Shown one piece after another: positions 1-12,264 of a DNA stretch of 64,000 nucleotides (positions are counted from its first letter, which is position 1; each line of letters begins with the position of its first letter). The notes beneath the pieces were generated by a model. It worked only from the letters and a program-made list of their open reading frames with translations. It was not told where the DNA came from and did not search any database. Source of the DNA: Limnoperna fortunei (lineage: Eukaryota > Mollusca > Bivalvia > Mytilida > Modiolidae); contig OX104124.1 of NCBI GenBank assembly GCA_944474755.1, forward strand, positions 9,574,437 to 9,638,436. The letters run 5' to 3'. The position numbers were made by a program, and so were the translations under genes.

Positions 1-572
1 ATCGGAGGGGTTTTCCCGTTACGAACGGCAACTCTTCGCGCCTATAGAACCGTGTCAGATGACCTTTTACATCAAATTATTTCCGCATGATGCTTTTGTG
101 TATCTGATGAAACCATGGTTACATTGCCTCAGAGGGGTATATAGGCAATGGCTATCCAGGTGTGAGGACTAAAATTCAAGGCGATTCGTAAACTTTCTGA
201 TACCATTTTTAAAAAAATAGATACATTACTATTTGACTTAAGTTATAAATCGATCCATCACATGCAAATTTGGTTCACTGACGATTTTTTATCTAAATTT
301 TTAAACAAAAATGAAGAAAGTCGGTTCAGAAACATTCAGATGATTTAATTTTGAAAATGCATCACTTTTTGCAAATGACTGACACAGAGAAAAAATGGCG
401 ACAAATTTTTCGTCATCGACCCAATTTAAAAAAAAACTTTAAGGTAAATCTTTGTTGAATCAGTATTTAAAATTTATAAATTGTGACAAAATAAACGATT
501 GTTCGTTACCGACATATATTATCTGTTGAGATTTGGTAACTTTAAGTATGTATGCTAGTCGTTTGAAAATGA

Positions 573-606
573 GTAACATTCCGGTTTTTCAGTGCCGGAA
601 TGTTAC
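573..606. repeat. Perfect 12-bp hairpin
   Basis: GTAACATTCCGG and CCGGAATGTTAC are exact reverse complements around a 10-base loop. There is no gene nearby to tie it to. Confidence 0.7.
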
Positions 607-741
607 GATAAGCGTAGCGCTGACCTCCCTAACTTATTAGAGTGTTGGTTTAAGTTTTAATGTCAGAAATAAATATACGATGACATCATATTTTCATCTT
701 TAAATAATTAGTATAAGTACACCTTATTGTTATTGTGTACA

Positions 742-1452
742 CATGTTAATTCGAGGCATTTTTTCAGCAATGGTTATTTCTCAAGCACATAATATCGTAA
801 TTTAGACTTTGAGATTTGACATATATTACTACATAAAATTGTTACTGCTGTTGTCCTTGGTAATTATCTTCAACTAATATGATATTTTAAAACATATTTG
901 TTTGTTTTTCAGAGAGTAAGTACAAGCCAAGAAAGTAACGACACGTATATCAATAAAACAACACAACATTAACCAATGCTATCTTCACTTATATATGACT
1001 TTCGACTGACGTTATTAACAAATGATGTTCGTAAGAATGGTCTTAACAAAATCAAACAAATTCTTTATTGCTATAGATAGTTAGCGAAATTAAAAACTTA
1101 CTAGATCTGGTTTTAGTGTTCCAGGTTGTATGAACAATTAAGTTGTTGAAGGTGTTATATCTACTAAATGGAAACTAAACATCCGATATGTTCAAGGCTA
1201 GTTTATGACAATATATACCTCCTACTAAAATCTGTCAGTTTGTTTTGTTTTTTTATTCATTATCTGACCTTCTATATTTGTTACCACCAATTGAAATATT
1301 CATTTGGAAATAATTAACATAGTCACGTGTTACTTGTAATTTTTTTAAGTTAATTCGAGGCATCTTTTCATCAATGGTTATTTCACAAGCACACAATATC
1401 GTAATATAGACTTGAATTTACATATATTACATACACCATAAAACGTCACTGT
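742..1452. repeat. Direct ~100-bp repeat pair
   Basis: TTAATTCGAGGCATTTTTTC plus about 80 more bases at about 745-850 recurs with small changes at about 1350-1452 (TTAATTCGAGGCATCTTTTC, CAATGGTTATTTC, AATATCGTAAT). The spacing is about 605 bases. Confidence 0.65.
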
Positions 1453-2924
1453 TATTATACCTCTTATAAACAATGAAAGTGTAATATCAACTGTGTGACA
1501 ACTGTAAATCCGATATGCTCAAATCTCAATAATTACAATTCATCCATTTTCTCTTGACATCTATCAATTAATGTGTTACTTAGAGTCTCACTTTATAATA
1601 AAAAATGCCATGCTATGATAACTTTGAGGACACGTGGTATGGATTTTCAAATGTAAAATGTTTGATAAATTAGCTAACAGTGTCTCTTTAGTAACCGTTG
1701 TTATTACACATGTGCCCTTTTAAGTTACTGTTTTTTTTTAGTTACTGGATCATTTCTAGCGGAAGAATAAGGACAAGTAAAGAAAGAAACAGTAAGATAA
1801 TCAATTAAATAGCTTATTATTATAGTAGTAACTGATACCTTTACTGATAAATTTATCCCAACTTAATGCAATATAGGCATATAAACAGAAATATTCGATT
1901 TTATTTTTTATACCCAATAAGTAATTGTGCAAAACAACAGCATTGCTTAGTGACAGCCTCATTGTAAATAAAATGCGAACTACTTTCGCTTACAAGAAAG
2001 CTTATCTTTACCCAAAAGTAGATCATTTATTAAAATGTTTACCATGCGGACTTCGTCTTACTTTCTAAATGTCTTGCCATCAATATTTTTATGCAATATA
2101 TGTCTGTCCATTTGACAATTTGTTGACAATTTCTGTCCACTGGACATTTTTGTTCCACTGCACTTGTGTTTTCGTTTGACAATTTCTGTCCTCTGGACAA
2201 TTATTTTTCTCTTGACTATTTATCACATGACAATTTTGTCACATTTTGACATTTTTTATTTTGGAAATTTATGTCCACTTTGTCAACTTGCTAACCTTTC
2301 GACTGCACTTGAAAACACTTTTAACTTTTACCTTTTTGATGTCTTTACGAAAGACCGACTGGTTATACCGTACCGTCCATTTTTTTTATCTGCGCGTTGT
2401 CGGAATGAAAAATATACGAAAGATGAAAAATCAAATCCTTTGTCCTGTTGTCGTTTATTAAAATCCTACTACCAAAAAACAATCGATATAATACAAAATT
2501 AGTAATGAAAGAATTTTATATTGAAGATTTATTTGCTATTTACGTGTTTTTGGAGGATATCATGTCAACAAAAATGTTTAAAATCGTACGGCTTGGAAAC
2601 ATATTACTTATTGCGCCGTTGTTTCCTTTAATTAAATATTAATGTATAGTCCAATAAAGTGAGACATATCTTTGTTATATAGATATCTATCAATCAAGCA
2701 ATTCTTCGATCTCATAATATCAATTACAACTCTTGAACTTAGCAATCATTCAAAATATAAATTAAGTCTTAATGTATCCCTTGAAAGTACATTGCAATCC
2801 AAAATGTATGTCGATAATAACAAAAAAAGTTAAAAATCTATGAGAGTTCTGTATTTTAACCACTAAATCTGATTAAAGTATACAATAATTAAACAATAAT
2901 GTAAAATATCTTATATTAATTACA

Positions 2925-4345
2925 ATGGTAAAATCCACATTTTGGTTGCATCTTTTGGGTGTCAGGAATGATTTTATATGTAAAATGTGATTTTAATCCC
3001 ATCACGTATATCCCCAGAGTGATGTTATACATAAAAGTATGGTTTTAACTTTTATAGCTCAGGCCTCAGAATTGTTATTATATGTAAAATCACTATAGTC
3101 CCAGGAATGATTTTATATGTAAAATATGGTTTTTAATTGCATCGCTAAAGTCTCGAGATTGATTTTATATGTTAAATATGAATTTTAATTGCATCGTTAG
3201 GTCTCCAGAGTGATTTTATATGTGAGATATTGTTTTTTATGGCATAACCAAGGCTACAGGAATGATTTTATATGTGAAATATGGCTTCTAGTCGCACTGC
3301 TAAGGTCTCGAGATTGGTTTTATATGTTAAATATGGATTTTAATCGCATCGCTTAGGTCTACAGAGTGATTTTATATGTGAGATATTGTTTTTTATGGCA
3401 TAACCAAGGCTTCAGGAATGATTTTATATGAGAAATATGGTTTCTAGTTGCATTGCTAAAGTGTCAAGATTGATTTTATATGTTGAATATGGATTTTAAT
3501 TGCATCGCTTAGGTCTCCAGAGTGATTTTATATGTGAGATATTGTTTTTTATGGCATAACCAAGGCTTCAGGATTGATTTTATACGTGAAATATGGTTTC
3601 TAGTTGCATTGCCAAAGTCTCCAAATTGATTTTATATGTTAAATAGGGATTTTAACTGCACCACGTAGGTCCCCATATGTGGAATGTGGTTTTGGTTACA
3701 TGGCTTTAGTCTCATTAGAGATTTGATATGTTAAATATAGATATTAATTGTATTTTTAAGTTTCAGAATTAATTTTATATGTGAATATGTTTTTTTTATT
3801 CCATCACTATGGTGTCAGGAATGATTTTATATGTGGAATATTTTGTTTTAATGGTATTGCCAAGGCTTCAGGATTGAATTTATAAGCAAAATATGGGTTT
3901 TAATTGCATGGTCAAGGTCTTTGGAGTAATTTTATATGTGAAATATAGTTTTTAATTGCATAGCCTTAGTTTCTTTAGTGATTTTATATCTAAAATATTT
4001 TTTTAATCACATGGCTAAGGTCTCCAGAGTAACTTTATATGTGGAATATGGTTTAAATTGCATTGCTATAGTCTCCTGATTGATTTTTATATGTCAAATA
4101 CAGCTTATATTTGCATTATAAATGTCTCAGAATTAATTTCATATGTGAAATATGGTTCTTAGTAGTATTGCTATGGGATCAGGATTGATTTGATATGTGA
4201 AATAGGGTTTTAAATTTCCTCACTTAAGTATTTGGAGTGATTTTGTATTAGAAATATGTTTTTTCATTGCATCGCAATAGCTTTTTGGGGTGATATTATG
4301 TATTTAATATGGTTGTAATTTATATTTCTATTTTCTCAGGTGTGA
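2925..4345. repeat. 52-bp minisatellite with 156-bp higher-order period
   Basis: About 27 diverged units start TGATTTTATATGTNAAATAT. In the core (3107-3680) units cycle as three types: GAGATATTGTTTTTTATGGC units start at 3211, 3367 and 3523, exactly 156 bases (3 x 52) apart. Units become more diverged toward both edges, as expected of an array homogenised from the centre. Confidence 0.85.
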
Positions 4346-4844
4346 TTTGATATGAAGAAGAGGTTTTAATTTGGGATTGTATGGGTGATTTGTTTTAAAT
4401 TGTGGATTTGAAGTTAAAAAGCATATCCTAGGATGTAGATGTAGGCAGCTAAGATTTGAAAACTAATTAATATTATTTAGTGTGAAATTAAAAGTGAAAT
4501 GTAAATTTTAAAAATAGATTTAATGATACCGATATACAGGCATGACAGGTCAGTTGTAACAGTATTATTATTAAATAAAAATATATGACAGGTTAGGATT
4601 TATAAGTTTATATTTTTATTCTAAACATAAATATGATTGCTCAACCATAATAAAAATAATATAATAATAATAGAAATGTAGGGAGAGCTACAGTATAAAT
4701 ATGTAACCACAACGGCTTGCTATAAATTTACTGAAACGCGAACGGGAAAGAAATCGCGTTCTTTAGAATACGTTTCATTGACAATTTGTAACGAAATGAT
4801 TAAATGAAGCATATATTTTGACTTTGTGTACACAGGGATAATTT

Positions 4845-5160
4845 TGTGACTTGAAAATTGAAAAGCAGAGATTTTGTCCACTGCACATTTTTCTCACGTG
4901 ACTATAAAAAAGCAGAAATTTTGTCAATTTTTGTCAACTGGACGTTTTTGTCACGTGACAATTGAAAAGCAGAGATCTTGACAATTTTTGTAAACTGAAC
5001 ATTTTTTGTCACGTGACATTTAAAAGCAGAGATTTTGACCGTTTTTGTCAATTTGACAAAAGCAGAGAATTTGACAATTTTTAAAGCAAAATTTTGTCCC
5101 GTCAAAGCGGTCAAATTGCCTGGTTTTTTGGTCAAAAAGCAGAGATTTTGACCAGAGATT
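4845..5160. repeat. ~57-bp tandem repeat with TCACGTGA palindromes
   Basis: Units run AAAAGCAGAGATTTTG, AATTTTTGTCAACTG and TTTTTGTCACGTGACA; about five are present, later ones shortened. The minus-strand open frame here reflects the repeat. Related TGTCCACTGGACATTTTTG words lie at 2104-2300 on the other side of the 52-bp array. Confidence 0.7.
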
Positions 5161-5164
5161 TGGA

Positions 5165-6680
5165 CTGGTTTAAGTTAACTTTATGTTATGTTAGGACTGC
5201 ACTAAACTGTAGTTTATCCATGTCAGTTCTATAATTCTTGTTTCTTTACATTTTTCAATATCTATTACGAATGATATGTTTGGTTTCAGCAAGTGAGAAA
5301 AAAACAAATGAAGTTTCATTTTTTTAAATTTACTGATGAATATCGCTGTTATAAGGAAGGGCCTATTGGTTTTGTAGTCATACACCAGTTATAAGAATTA
5401 GTAACTGAACCAGTTCTTGGAGCCAACGAAGAATTATCAACAGTATCTTTACTTATTGTGTTTATACTGTTCATGTAATGACGATCATGTATAAATTACT
5501 GACTAACAATGGTAAAACTCTTTTGACCTTTTATAACTGTTTATGCTTATAAAATATCACTAAACAATTTGCCTTCATAGGCTCCAACTATGTTTGTTGG
5601 CTTTGTGGTCTTATGCCACATTCAGCATTATGTTAGATATATAATAGCATCCGGTTTGTAATAGCGAGTGAAATCAGACAAAATTCAGATCTGCGTCATA
5701 CTTAACAAATTTTAATTGTCAATTTACAATTGAACCCGTTTACTAATTTGTTTTTTTTTCCTTTTTCGGTATTCATGTTGAGATTGTTATAAACGTGTTT
5801 CGTGCCTCCGTTTTAAATAATTAATCATGGTGATGATAGTAATTGAAATTGAAACTATAGTGTGAGTTTATCAGTAACGAAGGAACATTTTTCTGCTAAT
5901 TATTTTAGGTAGATGTTTGCCTTGCAGTCCCCGCCCAATGTCCAGAAAGTACGGACAATTTAGCTAGCTGTCTTTTAGAACAGACAAACATTTATAAATT
6001 CATGTTACATTTATTTTTTGTTTGAACGTATTCAATGTAATTAAGTTTTGGTAGATCAGTTATACATGTTTCTCTTATTAATGATTATGTGTATTTATTT
6101 ACATCTTGGCATAGATATTTATTTTGTTTTCATTTATATAACAATTAACACTTTATAACTTTGAATGCTTTTGATTGTTTATTATGAAAATTGTAAAAGT
6201 AAAATGTAATGTATATTAATGGCGTTGATGTATTTCGTTTTAGAATATTATCAGCATTTATATGCTATTTGCTGGTTTAAATGCAAATGCTACGAATGAT
6301 ATGCATGATTTTTTATGAATTAATTTAAATCACAAACATGTCAATTAGGTTAGTGAATTAGAGAAAGTACTTAAATCATACAGAAAAACCACGCAAACAC
6401 AAAAGAATCGAATCTAATCTAATTAAACGTTTCCAGTGCTCTCCTCTGATTTTTCTATTGTCGCCGCGTGTTTAATTAGATTGAATAATTTTTTCAAACG
6501 AAGGCATTAAAACCTGGGTTGGTCTAATCACACAATTTTTTTATAAGTTCGGATTTAGATCTTAACCGTGTTTTATATTACTGCCTTAACATCAGACATA
6601 AATGAAAACAAGATCAACATACAAAATAAAAACAAATCTGAAATAAAACAGAGCGAGAAAGAAATGTAGGTTCTAACACC
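5165..6680. other. No gene or repeat recognised
   Basis: AT-rich sequence with many stops in all frames and no splice-compatible exon that I could support. Confidence 0.5.
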
Positions 6681-6684
6681 AGAT

Positions 6685-6815
6685 GCGGTCAAGACGGAAA
6701 AATTTCAGACACTAAAGTGAAAAGATTTCTGGTATCCAACGAGGAGATACTTGGCGAGTATGATACGAAAAGAAATCTTTCAGGTGGGTATCTGAAATTT
6801 TCCCGTCTTGCCTTT
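6685..6815. repeat. Foldback repeat with ~40-bp arms
   Basis: CAAGACGGAAAAATTTCAGA at 6690-6709 pairs with TCTGAAATTTTCCCGTCTTG at 6791-6810. Pairing continues inward to AGATTTCT and AGAAATCT, with a spacer of about 40 bases. Probably a small MITE. Confidence 0.6.
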
Positions 6816-7844
6816 CGAACGGTGTTCGATTCTAGTTTTCCCTAATTCGTGACAAAAAAATCGGTGATGTTCTGCTGTAAGATGTCACCAAATAGAGTTA
6901 TCTACTCTGAGCGTAATCTCCAGTGCACATATGTTGCGTCAATGTGTTTTTTTTTTATGTGTACTGCTATCAAATATATTGTTTTCATATCAATATTTAA
7001 GGAAGCCTAGTAAACTAACATAACTTAAGCATATATTTTATGATTTGTCTCGCTGAACATACAGCTGACGTCACAATTGATTTTACGTCATTTTTACAGT
7101 AAAATGAGCGTGGAATTCCTGTTATACGGATTGAGATAAATATTACCACACTGTCTCATTAGTGGGAACCACACACACATGATACAAGAAGATTATTACA
7201 AATGCAAAACAACAGTCATCACAATAGCACTGTTAATACTGGTCTTGATATAACATTAAATAGAAAGAGGAAGCCGATGGTGCTAATCTTACACGTTCAA
7301 CTATTGTTGTTTGTAAAATCTTACAATGCAAAACACTGTAATTAGACAGTCATTTGAAAAATAAATGAAACAACAGTATGAGTTTTTAGACTAAGAAATT
7401 TGAAACAAAATGACGTCCAATTAATATACAAGTAAAACACAAAGACTCAGCGGTCTACAATCCACCAGTCAACAAGAATTGAAAACTAAAAACATTGAAA
7501 AAATTAGAAACGACCGACGACAGGAATACTTCAGATTAACATGAACCCAACAAAGTACTACGGGCGACTAAGCGAGCACTAGGAATTTTGTACTCTTCAA
7601 CCTGAAGTGCATGCTGTCATGCCTGCAGTGTTTAAGGCGGTGGTTGCCGTTTACGTATGTGGTTGTATGAATCCGACATATGCTCAATTTGGTTTAGCTC
7701 TAGAGTGCGTACAATTTGGACATCAATTGTGGGCAATACGTAAGGCTTAAAATCTTGTCACGATAGCGAATTGCATTCAACTGGAATATGAACCATGGGT
7801 GTTTTATTTTTCAGATCGGATTGTGCAATGTGCACAGCGTAATA

Positions 7845-8345
7845 TATGTTTTTTCTCGAAAGCTAATCCCATTGTCAAAACAGTGCGCTCATCGATTCAT
7901 TTGTCGTCTACTAATTTCAAATGTCTTTTACAAGTGTTACCAAACACCAACGTGAACTGACTAAAACAAAGATATTTCTGAACAACCTCTATTGCAACAA
8001 ACAGAAGGAAATTTACACCTTTTACACTCTCTTTCAAGCTTTAAACAGAATGTCCTTATTAAATTTTTCAAAAGTGTGATGGAATCGTTCTAAAGCTACT
8101 TGATATTCCGTCTGGTAATCACTTGACTTTAACTGGCGAGTTCTTAATAAAGCAAAGGCTTTTGGAACAAGTTTGACATAAAAGTGGACCCTTGGTCACA
8201 TTATATTGACTTTGGCGAATCGAAAAGCGTAAAGAACTTAGACAAAGCTTTCACTATTGTTTGAGTCTTATCGTGTCTAAAAGAATTGTTAATGGTTCAT
8301 GTCTTAAAACACTGTCAATTAGGACTCTTCTTAATGTTTGGCTTC
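7845..8345 (-). pseudogene. Ty3/Gypsy-type integrase relic
   Basis: On the minus strand the order is: a first-Asp segment (RRVLIDSVLR), IVKALSKFFTLFDSP, then CDQGSTFMSNLFQK with the second catalytic Asp, YQTEYQVALERFHHT with the third catalytic position (E), and VNFLLFVAIEVVQKYL. These are landmark segments of Gypsy integrases in the expected order, but spread over three frames with stops. No intact LTR was seen. Confidence 0.65.
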
Positions 8346-8480
8346 GACTGTATCCTATTTCGTTTCTTTAGCTCAAAACATCCTGAAAACACATGACCAT
8401 TTTTCTTACTATAAGCACATGTCACAATTTTTTCACAGTACTCGGGAGAATTGGATTGTGGTCTGGACGGGGTCTTCTGT
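8346..8480 (-). pseudogene. Possible zinc-knuckle remnant beside the Gypsy relic
   Basis: Directly upstream (minus strand) of the integrase relic a short frame reads CEKIVTCAYSKKNGHVFSGC, resembling a degenerate CCHC knuckle. A Gag knuckle would not normally abut integrase, so an internal deletion would be needed. Weak evidence. Confidence 0.2.
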
Positions 8481-9214
8481 TCGGATATAAAATTTCCAAC
8501 ACAATCTCCAGTACAGTATACAAAATGATTTAAAATTCATCTGTGGTTATGCAGTAATAGCTTAAAATGTGACTATACAACAGTTATACGATGTATATTC
8601 AGTGTGTATTGGAAAGACCGAAAGCAATCTCAGTTTTATTATAACATATCTTAAAATGGTTAAAATGGCATTGAAAATAGTTGACCTTTAAGGAATATCA
8701 CAAATGTCTATAAGTTCCGGTTGTCTTAACCATTTTTCCACCCTTCTTGCTGGACTCTGACTCCTGGATATGACTAATTACCGGATTTTAACCTAAGTTG
8801 TAGAATGGCTGGTACTCATGGAAGCAGGACGTGCGTCTCTTCCACAGCAGCGTCATTTACTCCCCCCCCCTTCCCAGTTTCTTTGGTGCTTGTCAATAAC
8901 GGTATTTTTTTTTTGGTTTTTCTTAAAGAGCGGATAAGTGTATCAATAAATTCTATATGGCCCCTGACTAAACCCATCAAAAATGTATTCATATACCTTT
9001 ATTGTACAGCAAATAAAAAGATTAAAGGAAAAATCAGTGTATTGTATATATCAACAGGTTTAAACGATAATTTACTGAAACCATTTGGGTTTTCAATATT
9101 ATAAACAGATCATGTACATTTACTGATTACATTGTGATAATTAAGTACTTTTTCTTTTGAATGTATTATGCTAAAACTTAAGACAAAATATAAAAACAAA
9201 CTCGTGAAATTGTG

Positions 9215-9378
9215 AGTTTGACGTCATACCGACTGTTCACAGCGGGCCCGCTTGATTCCCTGACCAGGGTATCCGTTACAGTACTGTACAATATAAGAGT
9301 GCAGACGAGCAGTGTTTCGGAACTGTCCAATCTGTACCGACTCAGAAGGGGTTAAGGCGTTACCATCTACATTTCAAG
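9215..9378 (+). promoter_or_regulatory. Candidate promoter with CRE palindrome
   Basis: TGACGTCA at 9219-9226 and a locally higher GC segment precede the ATG at 9379. This is inferred from position only; there is no clear TATA box. Confidence 0.3.
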
Positions 9379-9422
9379 ATGGCGTCGAACACAGATGACT
9401 ACTCGAAACCCGCTGTTCAAAG
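9379..9422 (+). CDS. Candidate first coding exon of an unrecognised gene
   Basis: ATG in a good context (AAGATGG) gives MASNTDDYSKPAVQ and ends at AAAG/GTAATA in phase 2. The sequence just upstream (9215-9378) is less AT-rich than its surroundings and carries a consensus cAMP-response-like TGACGTCA at 9219-9226, as a promoter might. The exon at 10261 continues the frame. I do not recognise the product. Confidence 0.45.
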
Positions 9423-9606
9423 GTAATAAAGCAATACAAAGTCATTTAAATTGCACAAATCTTGTATTTGTTGATTAAGACATGAATTATTAATTAAATG
9501 AAAAAAAAGATGGATCCGGCCAAATATTCAGAGAAAAATGTGAGAGTTAAAGGTAAGGTACGAATTGGAATTACAAGACAGTAGTATTGCAGCATCTTTC
9601 TACTAA

Positions 9607-10040
9607 GGGAGCAGCCACTTGATTTTTATGTGAGGGCTATGGATATTTTTCGTCCTGCCTCTTTAAATTTGGAAAAAATTGGAGCTTGGATTTATTTTCA
9701 GCGCTTCTGGTCCTCAATTTTTCTTTAAAAAATTGTCTTTATAAATATAACATCCCCAGAATAGCAAATTTAATAGGATTTCATCATTTGAGATTCACTT
9801 CCCTGAATACTTGAATTTTAGTTTGTGTACTATTTATTCTATACAAAATTCATCAAAATTTCACTTGCGCGAAAGGATTTGCTGGGCAGGTGCCAACAGA
9901 CCAGTGCTTATTTCGCACACTGCATCCTGCTTTTTTTTTCAAAGCACTGTCCTTTCTTTTTAATTCCTCATTTTTCCCAGTCTTCCTTTTTATTTCAAAT
10001 TTCACCATAGCCTCCCCATAAAAGTCAAATAATTGCTTGC
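9607..10040. mobile_element. MITE with ~35-bp terminal inverted repeats
   Basis: The left end GAGCAGCCACTTGATTTTTA continues to GGGCTATGG (9642); the right end 10005-10040 (CCATAGCCTCCCCATAAAAG onward) is its imperfect reverse complement. It lies between the two candidate exons at 9379 and 10261. There is no coding capacity; the plus-strand open frame at 9825 is chance. Confidence 0.65.
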
Positions 10041-10260
10041 TAACTTAAACCTTTGACAAAAAGAAAATCAAAAACTGTATATGCCAATTGCAAATCCTTG
10101 AAGCAACCAGTTTACATGTTAGCAATTTACAGACACAGATCTCATTCTACAATGTAAGTATACTTTTTTATATAAAACTGTTGTTTGTGAGGATATCTTT
10201 AAAATCTGATGCTGCATGTTCATGTAATGTTTCAGTTTGTTAAAATTGTTCTCATTTTAG

Positions 10261-10349
10261 AAACACGATACCTGTTCAAGTCGAATATGGAACATTCGTA
10301 TACACAGTGCTGGTAAATGAAGACATGCATAACAAACTAAATTTTTCAA
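10261..10349 (+). CDS. Candidate second exon of the same unrecognised gene
   Basis: A good acceptor (pyrimidine-rich, CTCATTTTAG) is followed by a frame that joins the 9379 exon in phase 2 and reads RNTIPVQVEYGTFVYTVL. A GTAGGT donor follows at 10350; GTACC at 10354 is an alternative. No third exon was found with confidence before the Harbinger relic. Confidence 0.4.
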
Positions 10350-10439
10350 GTAGGTACCAGTATATATACAGTGTACAAAAATGAGCTACTTCCCTTCAGT
10401 CATGTAGGTTTCAAGTAATTATACTATACGTAAACCAAT

Positions 10440-10740
10440 TATTGCTTCAATGCGCATCGTATTTTTGGTCGGATTTCACAGAGTGAAAATCCGGGTTATA
10501 ATATGGTGAATGTCGGGCTAGGAAAAAATTTCATAACAGTTTTCTCAGAAACTACTAATCACATTCTCTTGAAAATTGGTATGCAGCATCAGAATGGACT
10601 TCCATAACGTTGGATTTGATTTCAGGTCTGTCACTCATCTACTTCCTGTTTAGCGAAATCCTGCCATTTATGTCTTCCACCCATTGTAGTTCTGTGTGTC
10701 AGTGTGTGTGTTGTTAATTTTATAGGGGGTGGCAAGGGGA
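10440..10740. repeat. Dispersed repeat related to the element at 31711
   Basis: It shares TTTCATAACAGTTTTCTC, a CATCAGAATG-like core and CTACTTCCTGTTTAGCGA with the 31.7 kb element in the same order, but only one internal unit is present. No coding potential is seen. Confidence 0.5.
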
Positions 10741-11276
10741 TTTTCATATTGGTAACAATAATTGATGAATAAATTCTTTGTGTTTACATATATGGCTGAC
10801 CGCAATAGAACAAGAAATAGTTTGATTGAATTTGTTAAAAAAATGAAATCAAAAGGTTATTTTTAACTTGCAATTAATTTTATCAGAATGCAATGTCTGA
10901 TTCTCTGACACAAAAACAGAAATGCATTTATTGCTTCGAGATAATGTTTTGTAAAATTTATAACATACTTTTCATTACATTACCATTTTGAAGTCTGTGG
11001 GATTTCTTATTCAGTATTGTTAGGGGCAAATATGGCATATATACATCTTTCTTTTCATTTCATTTATTTTAATAAAATTTGACTTTTAAAGGTTAAATGG
11101 GAAACCTCAAAACTCATGCGGTATGTCTTTGTCTGTCTATGCATGTATGTGTTAAAAATAATATGATGGAAATTGATTAAACTTGTTACAATGTACTACA
11201 CTAAATATAGTTATGCATAAAAAAATATTATTTTGAAAAATATATCAATCAAATTCAAATCAAATCATTCACTAGC

Positions 11277-11523
11277 TCCCCCCTTTTTGTTATTGTCGCT
11301 GTGAAGATCTTACAACAGGTCATCTTAGGATGAACTTCTGTATTGACCAATCAAAAACTGTCTTCACCAACCTTTACTTTTGGGGAGTTCTTGCATTTGA
11401 TTGGTTTTTTGGGAAATACCCATTTTTTTCATTTTATATAATATTTATATCAAAAGTTCAATCTGATATGACCTGTAATGGGATGTTGTTAGATCTTCAC
11501 ATCGACAATAACAAAAAGGGGGA
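11277..11523. mobile_element. 247-bp MITE
   Basis: CCCTTTTTGTTATTGTCG and onward to GAAGATCT at 11277-11310 pairs with AGATCTTCAC through AACAAAAAGGGGGA at 11491-11523, about 33 bases with one or two mismatches. The inner GGTCAT/ATGACC sites extend the pairing. It is a typical short non-autonomous DNA element; the open frame at 11330 lies within it and is not a gene. Confidence 0.7.
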
Positions 11524-11939
11524 TATTGTAAAAGACCTAATTTTACTTAGATTGAAAAATACTAGATGTTAAGAGAAAATTGCATTTTTACTTTCAATCT
11601 ATCATATTGTATTAAAGTTTAAAAAACACTTTTCTCATTGATTTGACGCTATTTAAAAGATTTTACCAAATTTAGTGCATTTAGGTTATTATCAGTCACT
11701 CTTAGAAAACATTTAAAACCAGTGCCTGTCAATAATTTTTGTGGGACTTAGCAGTTTAAATGTACAATATATGTATGTAGTGGAATATACTCTGTTGTAC
11801 CACTTGTTCATTTTTAAACCTTTGGAAGTCACTTGTTGAACATCCACCGGATCCATAGCTAGTGGGACATACATTGATTTACTTGATAGAGTGTCACACT
11901 TGACAAACAAATTAGTAACGCAACAGGTGTGTTACAACA

Positions 11940-12130
11940 AGCAGGAACTGCTTACCCTTCCGTAGCCCATGAGTTCACTCCCGTTACAACTTGAGTTCGC
12001 ATTGATGATTGCTTATCAGTTGTTTTAATGTAGTTTTGTGCTGTGTTTCTTCGTGCTGTTTTTCTTTGTGTTTACTGGTTTTGTCTTTGCTCTTTCTGAC
12101 CTTTGACATTCGAATGCCCAATTGTACATG
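11940..12130. repeat. Dispersed repeat fragment (GCAGGAACTGCTTACCCTTC type)
   Basis: CAAGCAGGAACTGCTTACCC followed by TTCCGTAGC and a T/G-rich stretch. A related copy is at 39085-39260 (GGCAGGCACTGCTTACTCGT, TTCGGAGAAG). I recognise this as a common bivalve dispersed repeat. Confidence 0.45.
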
Positions 12131-12264
12131 TACATCTCTGTTTGCTTCATTCAACTGATCATTGTGGAAATCATATGGAAAAATTGGTAAAAACACAAGA
12201 CTACAAGCTATGTTTAAATGTCTGTAATTAATAAACATAATTAATAATGCATGTTTGAAGAATG

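Larger units (their letters stand above)
1..2920. other. No gene recognised; non-coding flank
   Basis: Short open frames at 2164-2642 overlap each other in several frames and carry no recognisable domain; their sequence is dominated by TGTCCACTGGACA-type repeats. Apart from the hairpin at 573 and the direct repeat at 745/1350, nothing is seen. Confidence 0.5.

Noticed and set aside
2164..2502. 112-residue plus-strand frame with hydrophobic N-terminus
   Set aside because: It overlaps another open frame in repeat-like TGTCCACTGG sequence, with no supporting domain or splice pattern.
2925..4345. Regular repeats that might be read as a CRISPR array
   Set aside because: Units are contiguous, diverged and without unique spacers; this is a minisatellite in a eukaryotic genome.
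4902..5135. 77-residue minus-strand frame with repeated KISAF motifs
   Set aside because: It is produced by the ~57-bp tandem repeat; no start context, signal or homologous domain.
8805..9104. 99-residue plus-strand frame
   Set aside because: The composition follows local low-complexity C and T runs; no domain, and no splice or promoter support.
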